The position numbers and the translations under genes are program-made. The notes under the pieces are model-generated. The model was not told the origin of the DNA. It saw nothing but the letters and a program-made list of their open reading frames with translations, and searched no databases. A DNA stretch of 5,948 bases from an uncultured Sphingomonadales bacterium (GTDB taxonomy: Bacteria > Pseudomonadota > Alphaproteobacteria > Sphingomonadales > Sphingomonadaceae): the NCBI GenBank assembly GCA_937898535.1, contig CALDKP010000321.1, forward strand, positions 1-5,948, written 5' to 3'. Below, piece after piece: positions 4,596 through 5,948 of this stretch. Position 1 is the first letter of the stretch; each line of letters begins with the position of its first letter.

Positions 4596-4755
4596 TTGCT
4601 CGCTCGTGAATATATTTTGCGGGATAGTGCAACGCCCCATTGCAAACCTTCTTGAGTGAATGCGCTAAAATAATTTTCGCTTGCGCCGGGCTATAGTCAC
4701 CACGTGCGCAAAGCACGTGCAATGCCGTAAGCTCGTCGATATACTTGCCAGCCAT
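4585..4755 (-). CDS. Very small hypothetical protein (56 aa)
   Basis: The frame extends upstream to 4920, but ATG 4755 is the likely start. GGGAG lies seven to eight bases before it, and the upstream gene's TGA ends one base before it in the sequence GGGAGATTTGACATGG. The upstream extension is Arg/Pro-rich and simply shadows the neighbouring gene. The product reads MAGKYIDELTALHVLCARGD, then YSPAQAKIILAHSLKKVCNG, then ALHYPAKYIHERANAA. It looks all-helical, and the GDYSPAQAKIIL segment could be the turn and second helix of a small HTH, but this is only a shape argument. No family is recognised. Confidence 0.7.
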   Translation of the reverse strand: MAGKYIDELTALHVLCARGDYSPAQAKIILAHSLKKVCNGALHYPAKYIHERANAA

Positions 4756-4756
4756 G

Positions 4757-4936
4757 TCAAATCTCCCGAATAAGTGAAACAAGCCGCAAACCCTCGGCCC
4801 GATATTTGCGTGCAAGCGCAATTTCGCCACGCTGCGCCGCACGCCGCGCGCTCTGCCACTCGGTAAGCGCAAGATCGGCAAGCTGTTGATTGGTAAGCGC
4901 GGGTTCTGCCAGATGCGCAATCCTGGATATCGTCAT
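4757..4936 (-). CDS. Very small helical protein (59 aa)
   Basis: ATG 4936 follows the upstream stop by one base in the shared junction AAAGGAATTGACATG, which gives a near-perfect ribosome site. The product is MTISRIAHLAEPALTNQQLA, then DLALTEWQSARRAAQRGEIA, then LARKYRAEGLRLVSLIREI. It is very rich in Ala, Leu, Arg and Glu and should form two long amphipathic helices, possibly a helical hairpin or dimer. It has a single Trp and no Cys. The DNA below the start is GC-rich compared with neighbours. The function is unknown. Confidence 0.74.
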   Translation of the reverse strand: MTISRIAHLAEPALTNQQLADLALTEWQSARRAAQRGEIALARKYRAEGLRLVSLIREI

Positions 4937-4937
4937 G

Positions 4938-5099
4938 TCAATTCCTTTCTATAATATTGCCGCGCGCCCTAAAACCTTGCGCACGTAATTTAACAATCAT
5001 TCTGTCGGCGGCTTGTGCGCTAAGGTTTTCACCATTGGACGCAATGAACCATTTGCCGTCGTCGGCCTGTATCTCCACATTAAATCTATATTCTGTCAT
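4938..5099 (-). CDS. Very small alpha/beta protein, first gene of cassette A (53 aa)
   Basis: ATG 5099 has AAAGGA seven bases upstream. The longer in-frame ATG at 5141 lacks a ribosome site. The product is MTEYRFNVEIQADDGKWFIA, then SNGENLSAQAADRMIVKLRA, then QGFRARGNIIERN. A first strand (YRFNVEIQ), a turn and second strand (GKWFIA), a helix (SAQAADRMIVKLRA) and a last strand (FRARGNII) can be seen. The same strand-helix-strand style appears in two other genes of the window. It lies about 75 bases downstream of the leftward promoter. Its last codons form the next gene's ribosome site. The function is unknown. Confidence 0.75.
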   Translation of the reverse strand: MTEYRFNVEIQADDGKWFIASNGENLSAQAADRMIVKLRAQGFRARGNIIERN

Positions 5100-5182
5100 T
5101 TTGAATTCCTTTATTGATTGAGCGCCCTTGATAGCAACCAAACCCTAACAAATCGTTAACGTGCTCGGGATTGATCTTGCAT

Positions 5183-5210
5183 TTAATATCACGTAACGTC
5201 ACATTGTCAA
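5183..5210 (-). promoter_or_regulatory. Putative leftward early promoter of cassette A
   Basis: On the minus strand a perfect -35 TTGACA (5210-5205) is followed after 16 bases by TATTAA (5188-5183), or after 18 bases by TTAAAT. Both match the -10 consensus at four of six positions. The spacer contains operator-like site O2, just as the cassette C promoter spacer contains O1. Transcription would start near 5176 and give a leader of about 75 bases before ATG 5099. Confidence 0.5.
5188..5204. promoter_or_regulatory. Operator-like site O2, in the leftward promoter spacer
   Basis: TCACGTAACGTCACAT at 5189-5204 matches O1 in the right half (CGTCACA) and centre (ACGYAACG), with a weaker left half. 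It lies between the -35 and -10 boxes of the leftward promoter, a classic position for repression. The distance from its right half to the -35 box is the same as in O1. Confidence 0.55.
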
Positions 5211-5219
5211 TCATTAATA

Positions 5220-5235
5220 TTCCGTTGCGTAACAT
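5220..5235. promoter_or_regulatory. Operator-like site O3, upstream of the leftward promoter
   Basis: TTCCGTTGCGTAACAT shares CGTNRCGTAACAT with the other sites. It begins exactly 31 bp from O2, about three helical turns, so two dimers could bind the same face of the helix. It is the most degenerate copy in its left half, and the call depends on the other three. Confidence 0.4.
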
Positions 5236-5361
5236 GGTTAACCAGGAATTCACAAAGGGGACCCGCCAAGGCCCGAAAAAAGAGGGGAGGGGATACCTTC
5301 GAGCCGGAGCCGGTAGACCGGGCGGGGCCGCGATACGCGATACACCAATTTTCCCTACCCC

Positions 5362-5377
5362 GAACGTAACGTAACAT
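5362..5377. promoter_or_regulatory. Operator-like site O4, abutting the rightward -35 box
   Basis: GAACGTAACGTAACAT ends immediately before the rightward -35 TTGACA (5378-5383). It shares ACGTAACGTMACAT with O2. Unlike O1 and O2, it sits upstream of the -35 and not in the spacer. Binding here could repress by blocking polymerase or activate by contacting it. Confidence 0.5.
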
Positions 5378-5406
5378 TTGACAGTCCCTTGGAATTCCAA
5401 TACACC
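5378..5406 (+). promoter_or_regulatory. Putative rightward promoter
   Basis: A perfect -35 TTGACA (5378-5383) is followed after 17 bases by TACACC (5401-5406), which matches the -10 consensus at only three of six positions. The spacer contains a perfect 12-bp palindrome TTGGAATTCCAA (5389-5400) touching the -10. The weak -10 and the adjacent operator-like site suggest that the promoter may need an activator or be tightly controlled. It lies about 37 bases before ATG 5443. Confidence 0.4.
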
Positions 5407-5442
5407 CCCTGCCGCTCACACAGAGCATTAGGAGAAATTACC

Positions 5443-5721
5443 ATGACTGACGATTTCCTCACCCGTCTGAAAATCGAGCGGGACGAATTGCTCGACCGCC
5501 ACAACAAACTCCAAGCCTTCCTGCGTGAAGGGGTATTCCGCCTTCCCTTGAACCAGCAATTCATGCTCAAGCTGCAAGCCGGGGCAATGCACCAATACCT
5601 CACCATATTGAACGCACGTCTCGACGACTTGCGCAGCCGCGAACCGGCCCCACCATCCGACGAACCAATCGTGATCGAGCAGAACACATTTGATATTGAC
5701 AGGGATGGCCTCCCCGAGTAA
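5443..5721 (+). CDS. crAss001_48-related-like small phage protein (92 aa)
   Basis: ATG 5443 has AGGAG eight bases upstream. An in-frame ATG at 5389 overlaps the promoter and is rejected. The protein opens MTDDFLTRLKIERDELLDRH and continues NKLQAFLREGVFRLPLNQQF, then MLKLQAGAMHQYLTILNARL, ending in a Pro/acidic tail (REPAPPSDEPIVIEQN). The plan is a coiled N-terminal helix (R-x-x-x-E-R-D-E-L), K-L-x-A-F-L, a short loop, and a helix with Q-x-x-A-M-x-x-Y-x-x-I-L-x-x-R. It strongly resembles the crAss001_48-related family of small proteins found in many phages, whose function is not established. This family call comes from memory of the pattern. A terminator follows. Confidence 0.8.
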   Translation: MTDDFLTRLKIERDELLDRHNKLQAFLREGVFRLPLNQQFMLKLQAGAMHQYLTILNARLDDLRSREPAPPSDEPIVIEQNTFDIDRDGLPE

Positions 5722-5768
5722 TCCATCCATCGAGCCTCCCCTGGCTCTCTGAACGAACCCAAACTTCC

Positions 5769-5806
5769 GGCCTCTGCCCCATAACGGGACAGGGGCCTTT
5801 CTTTTT
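5769..5806 (+). terminator. Rho-independent terminator after the 92-aa gene
   Basis: A 12-bp stem (GGCCTCTGCCCC at 5769-5780 with GGGACAGGGGCC at 5786-5797; one wobble pair and one mismatch) encloses a five-base loop (ATAAC). TTTCTTTTT follows at 5798-5806. This is the clearest terminator in the window and lies 48 bases after the stop of the plus-strand gene. Confidence 0.85.
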
Positions 5807-5810
5807 CCTC

Positions 5811-5839
5811 TTGCAAGTATAAACGCACACCGTCATAAA
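5811..5839 (+). promoter_or_regulatory. Weak putative promoter for the last plus-strand gene
   Basis: TTGCAA (5811-5816) and CATAAA (5834-5839) are 17 bases apart and each matches consensus at four of six positions. Because the preceding transcript should end at the terminator, the next gene needs its own promoter, and this is the best candidate. It carries no copy of either operator-like motif. Confidence 0.35.
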
Positions 5840-5867
5840 GTCCCGACACTTCAACGGGAGAACGACA

Positions 5868-5948
5868 ATGCAAGATTATGGACAGCGGACGGAAGCCGCC
5901 TCTATTTCAGTGCGTGAAGCTGACATGCAAGCCAGTGGTAAGGTAGGA
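5868..5948 (+). CDS. 5' end of an unidentified plus-strand gene (27 codons visible)
   Basis: ATG 5868 has GGGAG about seven bases upstream. The frame stays open to the window edge, so only 27 residues are seen (MQDYGQRTEAASISVREADM, then QASGKVG). The visible part is polar and rich in Gln, Glu and Ser, with no signal peptide or membrane segment. Nothing in it allows a family call. It lies downstream of a strong terminator and is probably a separate transcription unit. Confidence 0.6.
   Translation, partial: MQDYGQRTEAASISVREADMQASGKVG

Larger units (their letters stand above)
5100..5442. other. Divergent control region between minus and plus gene blocks
   Basis: This 343-base stretch separates the leftward cassettes from the rightward genes. 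It holds a leftward and a rightward promoter candidate, three of the four operator-like sites, a 19-base purine run (5275-5293) and a tandem 7-mer GCGATAC (5330-5336 and 5337-5343). The centre (5250-5340) is GC-rich, unlike its flanks. Short open frames exist on both strands, but none has a convincing ribosome site. Confidence 0.65.

Noticed and set aside
4585..4920. Longer 111-codon version of the 56-aa gene
   Set aside because: The extra N-terminus shadows the 59-aa gene, while ATG 4755 has a strong ribosome site directly after that gene's stop.
5086..5214. Minus-strand open frame of 42 codons from ATG 5214
   Set aside because: It reads reasonably as protein, but it covers the leftward promoter and site O2, overlaps the 53-aa gene by 14 bases, and has only a weak GGA before its ATG. 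It would need a transcript from further upstream.
5234..5374. Plus-strand open frame of 46 codons with Gly/Arg/Pro-rich content
   Set aside because: No ribosome site precedes its ATG, and it starts and ends inside operator-like sites. The composition reflects the GC-rich island.
5355..5873. Minus-strand open frame of 172 codons
   Set aside because: It is antisense to the 92-aa plus gene, its ribosome site and its terminator. It is Ser/Arg-rich, as expected for a shadow frame.
1..5948. tRNA, rRNA, CRISPR array, insertion sequence or attachment site
   Set aside because: I looked for cloverleaf arms, regularly spaced repeats, terminal inverted repeats with a transposase, and integrase-linked repeats. 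I saw none.

Overview
The window looks like the early or accessory region of a double-stranded DNA bacteriophage, or of a prophage. It is packed with very small genes (about 34 to 185 codons) joined stop-to-start, with almost no intergenic DNA. None of the genes is a recognisable housekeeping gene. Nearly all lie on the minus strand and point away from a control region at about 5100-5440, and two genes leave that region on the plus strand. Strong Shine-Dalgarno sequences, sigma-70-like promoter boxes and mid-range GC suggest a proteobacterial host. An alphaproteobacterial host is only an impression. No integrase, repressor, structural, lysis or replication gene can be identified.

Layout from right to left on the minus strand. 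A putative promoter at 5183-5210 drives cassette A (5099 to 4446, four genes of 49-59 aa). A 305-base gap (4141-4445) follows, holding a repeated TTGAAAACAG motif, GC-rich direct repeats and a second putative minus promoter. Cassette B (4140 to 2251) carries seven apparently intact genes plus one small gene that looks frameshifted. A third putative promoter (2233-2261) drives cassette C (2201 to beyond position 1), seven genes linked by overlaps of 4 or 1 bases or by gaps of no more than 1 base. Many real genes here are under 60 codons: 47, 49, 52, 53, 56 and 59 aa. They are supported by Shine-Dalgarno sites and by exact overlaps with their neighbours.

On the plus strand, a 92-aa gene resembling the crAss001_48-related family of small phage proteins (5443-5721) is followed by a good rho-independent terminator. 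The start of another, unrecognised gene (5868 to the edge) comes next.

The most interesting signal is a family of four related operator-like sites, consensus about TNACGYAACGTMACAT. One is a perfect 17-bp palindrome that exactly fills the spacer of the cassette C promoter. One lies in the spacer of the cassette A promoter. One is 31 bp from that site. One abuts the -35 box of the rightward promoter. This suggests that a single DNA-binding protein, not identifiable in the window, co-regulates cassettes A and C and the rightward genes. A second motif, TTGAAAACAG, is found only around the cassette B promoter and may be a separate control system. Several gene junctions also share a compact cassette (AAGGAATTGACATG) that serves as ribosome site, stop and next start together, which may help explain how such mini-genes are exchanged as modules.
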